Origin: Pogonophryne albipinna
Lineage: Eukaryota > Chordata > Actinopteri > Perciformes > Artedidraconidae
NCBI GenBank assembly: GCA_028583405.1
Contig: CM053252.1
Span: 41,317,697-41,381,696 of the forward strand
Direction of reading: 5' to 3'
DNA: 64,000 nt
Of the stretch, positions 1 to 9,731 are shown piece after piece. Below the pieces are notes generated by a model. The model saw nothing but the letters and a program-made list of their open reading frames with translations, was not told where the DNA came from and did not search any database. Position 1 is the stretch's first letter; each line of letters begins with the position of its first letter. The translations under genes were made by a program, and so were the position numbers.

Positions 1-819
1 GCCCTGGGTTCAGAGGGAGGGGCTTGCATAGGGGAGGGGGTGTGGGGTTGGCAGGGAAACGGGGTTCAGGGGGAGTGGCTGTACACGTAGGATAGAAAAG
101 GGGGAAGTGACGTCTGACTCAGAGGTCGCGCGGCTGTGGAGAAGAACGTGTTGCCCACATTCTGTTACTGAGTTTAGGCTAGTTAGCTAGCAGGTTTATT
201 GTTTTGGGTGCAGTCACTTTTGCCTCCACTTGCTGTTCAAATAAATGTTGAAAGAAAAAGTAAATCTGTTCATATGGGTGTTGAGAGATGTATCCATAGA
301 TTTAGTCCCTAATGTTGCTCTCAAAGTGCACCAGATTGATGCATTTAACTTCAACATTTAAAAAAATAAATCTTCCCGGGGGAGCATGCCCCCGGACCCC
401 CCCCCAGAGGAGGTGAGGTCCACCACCTGCCCACACCCCCTGTTAAATTGTCTCACCCACATTGAGGATGCTTCCTACGCCCATGTTTTATTCCATGCGT
501 CAAGTCAGGCAAATTGGGTCAAAATGTTATTGCATCAATGATCTGTTAACATTAAAATCACTAAATATATGCTGTAACTATTTTTGCTCTATGCAACTCA
601 AGGGCTCAGGTAATGTGATTACTATATGAATAATGGTTCAAAAATAACATTAAATGCAAAGGGTTTTTTCTTAAGTAACATACTTTCGTCGCCGGCCGGC
701 CGATACATGCCGCGCATTAAGTGGGCCTGTCTGTCAATTAATCCCCGGGCCACTTTTTCCTCCCAGTCCGCCCCTGCCTCACAGACGGTCGGGAATTAAT
801 GAGTTTGTTTTTGTTTCAG
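1..819. other. Upstream intron sequence with a dispersed repeat
   Basis: This stretch precedes the first visible SR-gene exon and is probably intron. Bases 266-412 belong to a dispersed repeat: the same string (subsequence CAAAGTGCACCAGATTGA followed by a C-rich CCCCCGGACCCCCC segment) recurs at 59878-59980, with a weaker copy at 57465-57575. Bases 741-780 resemble the end of the small element at 8375-8546 (CCAGTCCGCC). I see no exon here. Confidence 0.5.
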
Positions 820-3800
820 GTCCCATTCTCGTTCTAGATCTCGCTCAAGGTCTAGGTCCCGTGGGCGCCGGTATCTCTCTCGCTCCCGCAGCCATAGCCC
901 CAGCCGGTATGTAGGCACAGAACCTCAGTGGTTGTTGGCTTCTGATTTTTGGTAGTTATTGCATGAAACCTAATGCTTTTAAGTCTAAATGTACTGGTTT
1001 GAGTGCTGCAAATCACACCGATTAGATCAGATGAATTGCATTTCTGAAGTTAAGGTTAGATGAATTAAAACAGGATAATAACTAAGTTGATCATTTAGTT
1101 TTGAAAACTGTAATAATGCCCTATTTTGTTATATTCAAGGTCTCTCTTGAAGTTTTTCTGAATAAATCTTCGGTAGTAAGTTGCTCTCGATTCAAGTCTC
1201 TGCAGGTTATTAATTGCAACTAATTTACATTTCCCTGGACCTATTGGAAATGTTTTTATCATACAAGTCGTAGAAGTATAACTTTAGTTCAGCCCAATCT
1301 TTATCTGCAACAGTGCAGAAATACTTGCCCTAAACAGAATGAATAGACATGCAAAGCTGTGCAGCATTAGACATTTCAGAATAAGAATGTCATCCCCGTT
1401 GTTTTATATGGTAGCCCGGCCATCACGCGAACCTTTTGTTAACTCACTTTTGACGTACTTTTGCAGAAGCCGCCGCCGATCTCCATCCTATTCCAGACGC
1501 AGGAGCCGGTAAGAATAAAGCTTGGTTTACTATAAATAACTGTTATGTTAATACATCAATTTTCTAGGTTTTGTAATGGCGATATACAGTATGTGACAGA
1601 TGTGGCCATTCCTTTTCCGTGTTGTGTATATTTATTTTCTGTAACATTAGGTCTGGCTCTCCAGCCCGTTCCAAGTCCAGGACGTCGGTGAGAAGGTAGG
1701 TTGTGTGTGCAACAGTTTTTCATGACACAATTACACAGCTTGTATCTTTTAGGCACTGCTGTTGTATAGCAAACATTCAATCCTTGTAACATGATTGTTG
1801 GATGAGACATGAATGCAGTGAGTGACGGGAGTCTGACTGTCAGGTCAGCACTACATGTTCATCTGTGAAGAAAATAATTCATTCTTAATTATTCAAAAGT
1901 GGATCATGTTGTTTCTCTCTCCAGTCATTCCAAGTCTCGGTCTCGGTCCACCTCTGCACCCAGAGGGCGCTCTTCGCCCAGAGGTCGTTCCCCACCCAGA
2001 GGTCGTTCCCCACCCAGAGGTCGTTCCCCACCCAGAGGTCGCTCCCCCCCCAGAGGGCGCTCCGTCTCACGTTCTCACTCACGATCTCATTCAGCCGACC
2101 ACAAAAGGAACAGGTAAACCGTCTTAATGTCTCTCACTCATTAAAACAAGATTTTAGTTGTTTAGTCCTGCCAGTTGTCAGTGTTTTAGCCAGACATTTT
2201 AAACTTGTGTAAACACTTATAAGGAAGAAGTAAGGTCTAGACTAACCAGTATAGAATTAAGATAGTTAAGACCACAACTATCCTGCGTTCTAAGAGAGGC
2301 TTAGTTATGTTCTTCACATTAGCCAGAACTTAGGCGCTCCATCCTAGCCAGGGAATTACTATTAAATAACCCCCACATCCAACCGGGAGCGTCACTCTGC
2401 CACCAAACATCCGCCAGAAGTGAGATGGACGAGCGAGACTCCTCGACGCAGTGAGATCTGCATCTTCGCCAAGTCTTCTGCTCTGCTGGGGGCCAGCTGT
2501 GGAGTGGGGGATGGGTAGCGACAGTGACTTGGGCCCTCTGTCTGGTGTAGGGAAGTATGAGTAAATGAAAGATTAGATGTCCCCGTCTCTCCTGTGCTCT
2601 CTTTTCCAGCTCTTGATAGCTCTATTTAACCGCAGCTAAAGCCTGAAAAGAGAGCACATGAAAGATTGTTTCTACAGAGCCAGTAAACTGTTGAGACTCT
2701 TAGCAGCTAAAACCAGGGACATGTCCTCTGTACTCTTGCTTTCCTTTAAAGACACAAACTATGTAGTTGTATTTTATAGAAATGAATTTAAGTGCAGACA
2801 TTGCAAGAGAGAAAACTGTAATTATGGGATTGATAAGTGTTAAGTAAAGATGGTCTCAGGAAGTATTTTCAATGTTTTAATTTCTTCTTAAATTCCCTAT
2901 CATGAATCTGGCTAGATCAAAGGAATTCTCTAGAAAGAATATTAGCTGACGACACCCTTGGTGTGACTTAAGTTAAGCATCTCTGCAGCACAGTTTTGTT
3001 TATTTTTCATATTTTCTTTAAAGCGTGTGGTGGGAGCTGAGCACTGCACTGACACCACAGCTGATCCCAGGCCCATGGTCTGCCAGCTGGCGGTGTGTAC
3101 GTCCTGCGGGAGGGTGACTAAGCGCTGACCTGAGATCAGCCTTCGCCTGCATCTGGTGTTAGACAGCGAGAAAGAGGTCGACCTTCCGACCTACCCCCCC
3201 ACAGTGAATGGGTGACCGTCTGTTCGACCGACGCACACGCTCAGACGAGATCAGCCCGTGCACACATTCAGTTGTTCTACTAGAGTCTTCAGAAGTACCA
3301 GAGGGCTGACCCACACAGATCATTTAAATCCATTACCTACCTACCAGACCCCCCTACCTACCAGAGTTCTTCGGCCTCTGTCTTAGCTTCTGAAAGGGAG
3401 AGAGAGAGCTGACGAGAGATCAGACTTCAAGAGCCTCCCACCGCAGTCTCTCCGAGTTGTAGTCATCCTTCGCTTCTCTGTACTTGTTGTTTCTGCCACT
3501 GTCTCCAAAGGTAACAAAAAAACAAACCCCCTGAAAAGCTCATGTTCATGGTGAAAGAAATGCACAGGCTTGGTGTAGTCTTCAAAACTGGTGATTAGAG
3601 AGCTATAGTTGAGCCTTTAACAAGCATGCTCAGAGTACAAATGTGTTTGTATGCGTGAGTGCCTGGATGATTGAGTGAGTGCGAGAGATGGAGAGACAAG
3701 ATGAGATTCAATAGATTATATTTCTGAGGGGGGCATAAGGCGCTTTCACACCAAGTACTTTGCTGTACTTAGTTCCCAGTACTTATGGTGCGTTCACACC

Positions 3801-6247
3801 GGACGCGATGCGAATATTCGCTTCGCTCTCATCGCTCTCTAAACGCTTGAGTTTCACCGCGGCTGCCAGCTGTGTTTACTCGCATCATTCAAACAAGACG
3901 TGCTGGCTCGGGAACTACAACAAAATGAACATATTTTACCGTGATTAAATTGTAATACACGTTTCTAAATGATGCAGAAGTACCAACATACTGATACCGG
4001 TTAGTAAAAACCATGAATTAATGCTTGACAAGTCTGCAGACAAGACGGCAGGCGAAAAACCTTTTAAAATGCTTGTTTTCTGAATGAAGGTCAGGTCGAC
4101 CAGGCTAAGCTAACGTTGTATATGCTCATTCCACACTCATAACAACGGCATACAGACATAAATAAACCAGCGACTGTATTCGCCATGACACAGACAGTCT
4201 GTGGTTTGTACTTGTTTAACTTTTGTCCAGTTTCTGAACAGATATGAGGAGCTGTGATCTCTGTGTGCTAACTGCTAAGAGCTAACGGCTGATGTGTTCT
4301 GGTTGAACGCATGATTGAACTTCAGTGACGGCAGGCTGAGATCCTCACCGCTGATTGGCTTCCGCGAGAACGCGTCACGTGAATTTGACGCTCGAGTTGC
4401 AAAAATGGAACTCTCGCGTTTGACGCGGCACCGTTCAATCGCGTGATTCACGCCGCGTCCACCGCTTTATGCTCGCCGTCGGAGCGAATTTGCGTCTGTC
4501 CGCGTCTCTGCATTGACTTTACAAGTAATCGCGCCGCCCCCAAACATCGCATCGCATCCGGTGTGAACGCAGCATAAGTTCATCGGAACTCTTTAGTTGC
4601 CGGAACTAAAGAGTTCCGAGCAGATCGCGTTCACACCGGAATAAGTACCTGAGGGAGGATTAGGCAAATTAAGCCGCTGACGTCACTTCTTCTTCTTCTG
4701 CTTTGGGTTTACTGGCAGGCCGCAAACAACTTCACGGCGTATACTGCCGGCCGGAAGTCCCCGGAGTTGGGGACTGGCTTCAGTAGAAGCTGCTGGGACT
4801 CCCAGCAGCTTCTACTGAAGTCTTCCGAGTAAATCGCCAGAACGCCGACACCTCCTCATCTCCACCGCTCCCATGTTTTTTTTTGTGTTGCCATAACTTA
4901 TTCTCTCTGTGTTGGTGCGCTGGGCTAATGCTAATAATGCTAATGCTAATAATGCTAATGCCAGCAAATACAATGGTGGCTTCAAAAAACTTTTACGAGT
5001 TTTACGGGGCGTGGTTTGCAATTCGCCCAGCCAATCAGAAATTGGAACCGTTTCACCTCTTTTTAGTCTCTGCTAGAGAGCAGGGACTAAAAAGGGGTGA
5101 AAAGGTTCGCAAAAAAAAGTTCTAGTTCCAGATATTTTTGGTGTGAACGCAAAATCCCAGGAACTATCGGAACTATTCCTGGGAAAAGTACTCCGGTGTG
5201 AAAGCGCCTATAGTCAAATGTTTTTTTTCTTCTTGTGCCCAGGTCTCACTAAACCTTTTTACCACTGTGTCAAACCGCAACAAATACAATTAAACAATCC
5301 CCGAAGTATTTGCTGGCCGTCCAAATTCTATATCCTTAGTTAAAAGTAATGACTGGCATAAATAAACACCATACAAACGGCTAAATGCATTTAAAAAAAA
5401 AAAAAATGTGTTAAATACACATATGTTATAGCGAAAACATTGTCAGAGAATAAAATCACTGTTTATTTGTAGTTTACTTTTTCTTAGGTTATATATACTT
5501 TCTTGTCCTGTACATGTCCCAAAATGTAATTGTTATCATCCCCAATAATTTGTTTGCATCCCTGGGATGAATGCACACATTTGAGTTCGAGCCCTGCTTC
5601 TGCCATACATGACCATTTTAGGCTACTTCACCAAAAAAGTATTTATTTTAGTACTCCTAAGAACTTTATAATAAACAATTTAAAAAAATTTATTTTAGTA
5701 CTCCTTAGAACTTTATAATAACCAATACAAATATGGTGGCTTTTAATTGTGCAGTTCCTTCTCCGGTCATGACATTAAACACTGCTAAATGTCTCTTTAG
5801 AGTATACTATGTTAACAATCTGCTGTAGTTGCAGGTGGGGAGACTGTCAATGACCTGTCAGTTTTTTAAAAGACTGTTTTCTCCCCAGGTGTGTTTGTGT
5901 ATTTCACTCTTCACCCTGGACAATTATTTATTTGAAAAGCAAAGTTTAGTCGCCTGAGACAAATATATATAAACTATTACAGGTGTACGAAAATACTTTT
6001 TGACTCTTCACATTAAAACTTGTTCTGACAGGTTAGAGAGGTATTCAGACTGTTTACAAGTATCAGTGTGTATCCGGTCATGAACTTTCTCAAAAGGTTA
6101 AAACTGTATCAGATGTTGAGGACTGTGGAATTTCTGTCTGATCATTCTTCCATCCTCCCCTGTGGCAAGCTAATCCCTGTTTATTTTTGTTTCAGTCGTT
6201 CCCGTTCAGCAAGTCCTCACCGCAGCCCTACGCCTTCAGCCGACTGA
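820..6247 (+). CDS. SR-family splicing factor, RS-domain exons only (srsf7-like, 5' partial)
   Basis: Five coding exons are visible: 820-906, 1467-1508, 1651-1695, 1925-2113 and 6196-6247 (TGA at 6245-6247). Each has an AG acceptor and, except the last, a GT donor, and all junctions keep one frame (each exon starts with the third base of a codon). The product is an arginine-serine domain: SRSRSRSRSRGRRYLSRSRS, then SRRRSPSYSRRRSR, SGSPARSKSRTSVRR, a block of PRGRSP repeats, and a tail SRSRSASPHRSPTPSAD. SR proteins bind exonic enhancers through an N-terminal RRM and recruit the spliceosome through the phosphorylated RS domain; the RRM exons must lie before base 1. The srsf7 assignment rests mainly on context (SRSF7 is close to the hnRNP L paralogue in human), not on a decisive motif, so no symbol is given. 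Another SR family member is possible. Confidence 0.72.
1958..2062 (+). repeat. 18-bp coding tandem repeat in the RS domain
   Basis: About six near-identical 18-bp units (CCCAGAGGTCGTTCCCCA) encode the hexapeptide PRGRSP in tandem. The middle units are base-identical and the outer ones carry a few changes (GGGCGC for GGTCGT). The array keeps the frame, so unit number can vary without breaking the protein. Confidence 0.85.
2114..3736. other. SR-gene intron, non-repeat part
   Basis: First 1.6 kb of the 4.1-kb last intron. It matches no repeat elsewhere in the window. Exon-like signals exist, such as an acceptor TCTGTCTTAG near 3380 with a donor AAAG/GTAACA near 3511, so an alternative or poison cassette is possible but unproven. 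Confidence 0.35.
3737..5211. mobile_element. Non-autonomous DNA transposon with a second one nested inside
   Basis: The ends are inverted repeats: AAGGCGCTTTCACACC on the left and GGTGTGAAAGCGCCTA on the right. It interrupts the last intron of the SR gene. The interior contains a second element at 3783-4577. I see no transposase. The superfamily is not settled; the ends resemble common fish elements of the GCGTTCACACC type. Confidence 0.75.
3783..4577. mobile_element. Inner non-autonomous DNA transposon
   Basis: The terminal inverted repeats are TTATGGTGCGTTCACACCGG on the left and its near-exact complement CCGGTGTGAACGCAGCATAA on the right, extending further inward as GCGATGCGA / TCGCATCGC. 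It splits the outer element at 3737-5211. No coding capacity is visible. Confidence 0.8.
5212..6195. other. SR-gene intron, 3' part
   Basis: AT-rich intron sequence with short local duplications (a TATTTTAGTACTCCTWAGAACTTTATAATA segment occurs twice at about 5639-5720). I see no gene. The acceptor of the last SR exon (TTTTTGTTTCAG) closes it. Confidence 0.5.
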
Positions 6248-7025
6248 GAGAAGAAGACTTATTATTCCCTATCAGACTCAACCCCTGCACCTGTCTGCTC
6301 TCACTAGCTGACTATTCCGAATCTTTTTTAAGTTACATTTTCTTCCCCATGATTGTATTCTGTGTGCAGCTTTTGGTTGTTAGTCAGTATAGTAAAAAGA
6401 TAAATTAGTTTCTATTTGATTGTTTTAATTGTTGCTTCTGCTGCATATCTTATGTTCCTTATTTAAAGTGGGGTAGCAGAAGCTACACTCCTGTTAAGGT
6501 AATACTAAATGTCGCCATTGACTTTAAGCAAGGTTTTGAGCAGTTTAAAAGTAAACTTTAAGATTGAGTTCTTGAGGTTAGAGACATTGCAGTGAAAACT
6601 GTTTTTTTCCCTAAAATGTTTCGAATCTCAAACTATTTTTCTCCATTGAGAATTGGCTGAATATTATAATATTGTAATGCCTCCATTTTGATTTCTGAAA
6701 TCTGATGCTGTTAAATGCTTCCTCTCATGATGGCATACGGAGGTATTTGTTGTCCACCATGCCTTTTTAAAATTCACATTTTTACTGTTTGTTTCTGTCC
6801 TGCACTCTCCCTTTTATCAACCTAATCAGTTTCACTGTGTGCTGAATTGATGTTCCCCATGTGTTGATCTCAGATGTGTTCCAGTCACTTTACATTTTAC
6901 AGTATACACAGTGCTGAATTTGATTTATGTAGGACTGCTTTAACAGCTTTGAGCTGTTCCTTGCTTATATGTTAGGACAGTAGCAGTTTTATTTGAGAAT
7001 AAACCTCTTAAACATACCTTAGTGG
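6248..7025 (+). terminator. SR-gene 3' UTR and polyadenylation signal
   Basis: This AT-rich, open-frame-free stretch follows the TGA at 6245. A canonical AATAAA lies at 6998-7003, with a T/GT-rich downstream region (TTTTGTTCTGTGTAAG) near 7065-7083. Cleavage is inferred around 7015-7025. Confidence 0.6.
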
Positions 7026-7303
7026 TCTTTATTTCACCTTTTGGTACATTTGATTTGCTGATTAAAGTTTTGTTCTGTGTAAGTGAAACAAATATATATG
7101 TATGTAGATAATTGAAATATGTTAAGATATCAGCAGGTATTATTTACAGGTATCTTTAGTTTATAAAAATATTAATATGCCAGAGATTTTCAACTACAGG
7201 CACCAAAACACTACAATTTTACATTTTCTTTGGTGCCCTTGTGATGAAATACAGCTTTTTTTGTTGCTCAAATGTACATACACCGAAATAGGCTTACAGT
7301 TAA

Positions 7304-7442
7304 AGGTAGGGTAGGTAAGAATGGAGAAACCAGCTCGAGTGCGCTAGAATTTGAAAGTACGCAGCCGAAAAAAATCTGCCCCTTCCTTCAGACTTCCTTA
7401 CAGAGCCCCTCCTCCAACACACACGAACGTGCACATGACCAA
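7304..7442. mobile_element. Left-end fragment of a TTAA-target MITE
   Basis: It starts at a TTAA (7300-7303) with AGGTAGGGTAGGTAAGAATG and continues as in the complete copies at 33366-33748 and 43549-43930. Only the left part is present before the fold-back arm at 7443 begins. Confidence 0.7.
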
Positions 7443-7844
7443 TAGAGTGGCGAAGTCCCTCCCCTTCCGGGGGACCTCCATGGGACCTTATTTCGAAAAA
7501 ATCATGTATTGAAGTCGATTGAAGTCAATGGAGAGAGAAAACTTATCTTTCGATCCCGTTTGAATTGTGCCACGAATTACACATGATGTTTGTCAACATT
7601 AAAAATCATTTCCATGTCAAAAAAGTCACAGTTTGTCGTAAAACTGTTGAAATATAAGACTATGAAAAATACGCAACTAGAAAGACTACAAATCCCAGTC
7701 GCGTAAGTGATGTCACAATTGTTTCCCTCCACTAAATATAAGAGATAGCTAAGATAACTTTAACAAGATGCCTGTGTGCTTAGTACCAGGTTGTTATCAT
7801 ATAAGAGTAGTAGTCATATTTCGTGAACCCTTTGAAGAGTACTG

Positions 7845-7968
7845 TTACACCGGTGTGATCATTCTATAGAATGGTTACACCGGTGTGATCATTCTATAGA
7901 ATGATCACACCAGTGTGACAGTACTCCCCCGGGCTTAAATGGTGTATTATAGATAATACACCATTTAA
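7845..7968. repeat. Palindromic tandem block and a perfect hairpin
   Basis: Bases 7850-7925 hold two and a half copies of a roughly 30-bp unit (TTACACCGGTGTGATCATTC and the following TATAGAAT), which are largely self-complementary. Immediately after, 7935-7950 and 7953-7968 form a perfect 16-bp inverted repeat (TTAAATGGTGTATTAT and its complement) with a 2-base loop. Confidence 0.85.
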
Positions 7969-8337
7969 AGAGCCTGTGACACGAGTTTCCCTCATCATCC
8001 AAACGCATCAATTTGAGTAAATATTGTCCCCTTGAAAACCGTTACTGAACTGATTTTGGATATTTGTACTTTGATAAGGTTAATCTGCCCTTCAATGTTG
8101 ACCATTTTCTGGATCTTCTCGGGGATTCTTCAAGTCCCGCCAAATTATGTGTGACGTCATTGCGGGCACAGCGCTCCAGCTGCACCGTTCAGGATCCCAG
8201 CATCTGCATGTAAACGCACGATGGCGCACACAGCAGCAAGCGATGACAGCGATGACAGTTTAATTTTGAACGTGTCTGAGAGCTCATATGAGGCTGAAGG
8301 ATTGGTTTATGTTGTATCTGTTAGAAGTTTAGGAATT
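7967..8337 (+). pseudogene. 5' fragment of a TTAA-type transposon with a short conserved ORF start
   Basis: TTTAAAGAGCCTGTGACACG looks like a TTAA-flanked transposon start. At 8221 an ATG opens a 37-codon reading that begins MAHTAASDDSDDSLILNVSE and continues SSYEAEGL. This resembles the N-terminus of fish transposon proteins annotated as P2X7 C-domain-like; that match is from memory and is tentative. The reading runs out before the next element at 8375, so it is a remnant. Confidence 0.35.
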
Positions 8338-8374
8338 AGGTGCGTCAATATGGGCGATCATACGGTCATGTAGC

Positions 8375-8546
8375 CAGTGGTGGACTGGGACTAAAAATCA
8401 TCCCGGGACTCTCGACCGGCCCACTTCGGTACCGCTAGTAAATTGTCAACGGGGGGAGTGGGGGATGACGTGCTAGTGACTTATCCGACCGGCCCACTTC
8501 GGTACCGGCCCATCGGGATTCGTCCCGATGGCCAGTCCGCCACTGC
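8375..8546. mobile_element. Short inverted-repeat element
   Basis: CAGTGGTGGACTGG on the left is mirrored by CCAGTCCGCCACTG on the right. No clear target duplication was found. Part of the interior is repeated again just outside (TGTCAACGGGGGGAG occurs at about 8446 and 8566). Confidence 0.55.
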
Positions 8547-9093
8547 ACCCAGCCCACGTAAACTGTCAACGGGGGGAGCCTCGCTGCGGGGAAACGGTGG
8601 ACCTAGTGTCCCGATCGGAGTGGGAATAATAATAATAATCCGTGCATTTTATCCATTAATTTCCCCAAAATTGTGGTAAAAAAACCACACGTTTAATCCA
8701 TGTTGGTGTACTACAACTACAAAAAGCATCGGTTTGTTTTCTCATCAGGAAATGCAGACCGGCTCAAACAAACGATTCCGACGGGAGGAAATTCTGGTAT
8801 CTGCTATTAATGGTTGACATTAAACATTAAAAAGACCAGGCAGTTCAGAGAAAATCGAAGGCAGGCAGGCAGCTTTGCATGACATTCTTCTGGACGTGTT
8901 TCATTGTGGTGATAGTGAGGGTAGTCAATCCCTTGTTTAGCAAGACAGTAGTGACGGCCATCTTGGTGACGTGTGTTGTTGTGGAAGACCAGAGATGTAG
9001 TTCATTCAGCGTTTCACAAAAAAAAAAGTGTTACTTCACAGTTTTACGACACATTTTTTTTTTTTTACTGGCAAAATTATCTTTTAAATTGAC

Positions 9094-9412
9094 AAACATT
9101 ATGTGTAATTCGTGGCACAATTCAAACGGGATCGAAAGATAATCTCTCTCTCCATTGACTTCAATACCTAATTTTTCCGAAATAAGGTCCTATGAAGGTC
9201 CACCGGAAGGGGAGGGACTTCGCCACTCTATTGGCTCTCACTGAAGTAACATATATATATTGACAGCTTCCCGGGCCAATCACAGCCCGCGTTGCCGCTG
9301 TATTGGGCGTGGATAAACGAGCCTTGCTTTTCTTGATTTTCCCGTCCATTTAATTTCATCGTCACTACCACCATCCTTTTTGACCGGGACAACATGGCTA
9401 CTGCAGCGAGCC
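9094..9412 (+). promoter_or_regulatory. Upstream duplicate of the hnrnpl promoter and start codon
   Basis: This is the first copy of a 319-bp direct tandem duplication. It contains part of the fold-back transposon arm (to about 9232), a CCAAT box (9276-9280), the 5' UTR and an ATG at 9394 followed by the same six codons as hnrnpl (MATAAS). At the junction with copy 2 the reading continues out of homology (QTLCVIRGT...) and stops at a TAA 32 codons later. The two copies are about 97% identical. Confidence 0.88.
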
Positions 9413-9731
9413 AAACATTATGTGTAATTCGTGGCACAATTCAAACGGGATCGAAAGATAATCTTTCTCTCTCCATTGACTTCAATACATAATTTTTCCG
9501 AAATAAGGTCCAATGGAGGTCCACCGGAAAGGGAGGGACTTCGCCACTCTATTGGCTCTCACTGAAGTAACATATATATTGACAGCTTCCCGGGCCAATC
9601 ACAGCCCGCGTTGCCGATGTACTGGGCGTGGATAAACGAGCCTTGCTTTTCTTGACTTTTCCGTCCATTTCCTTTCATCGTCACTACCACCATCCTTTTT
9701 AACCGGGACAACATGGCTACTGCAGCGAGCC
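9413..9731 (+). promoter_or_regulatory. hnrnpl: hnrnpl promoter, 5' UTR and start (downstream copy)
   Basis: This second copy of the duplication leads directly into the functional coding exon. The CCAAT box lies at 9595-9599 (GGGCCAATCAC), exactly 319 bases after its twin. No TATA box is obvious in a good position. The transcription start is not resolvable from sequence. The first 140 bases are transposon-arm sequence. Confidence 0.75.

Larger units (their letters stand above)
7443..9232. mobile_element. Fold-back type element with arms of about 250 bp
   Basis: The left arm (7443-7700, starting AATAGAGTGGCGAAGTC) is the inverted copy of the right arm (about 8960-9232, ending GGGACTTCGCCACTCTATT). 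A sister element with the same arms occurs at 51696-52408. The middle carries later or captured pieces: a palindromic block at 7845-7968, a TTAA-type fragment at 7967-8337 and a short element at 8375-8546. The right arm abuts the hnrnpl promoter. Confidence 0.72.

Noticed and set aside
3736..5211. A protein-coding gene from the ORFs in this block
   Set aside because: The block is bounded by inverted repeats and is a nested non-autonomous transposon.
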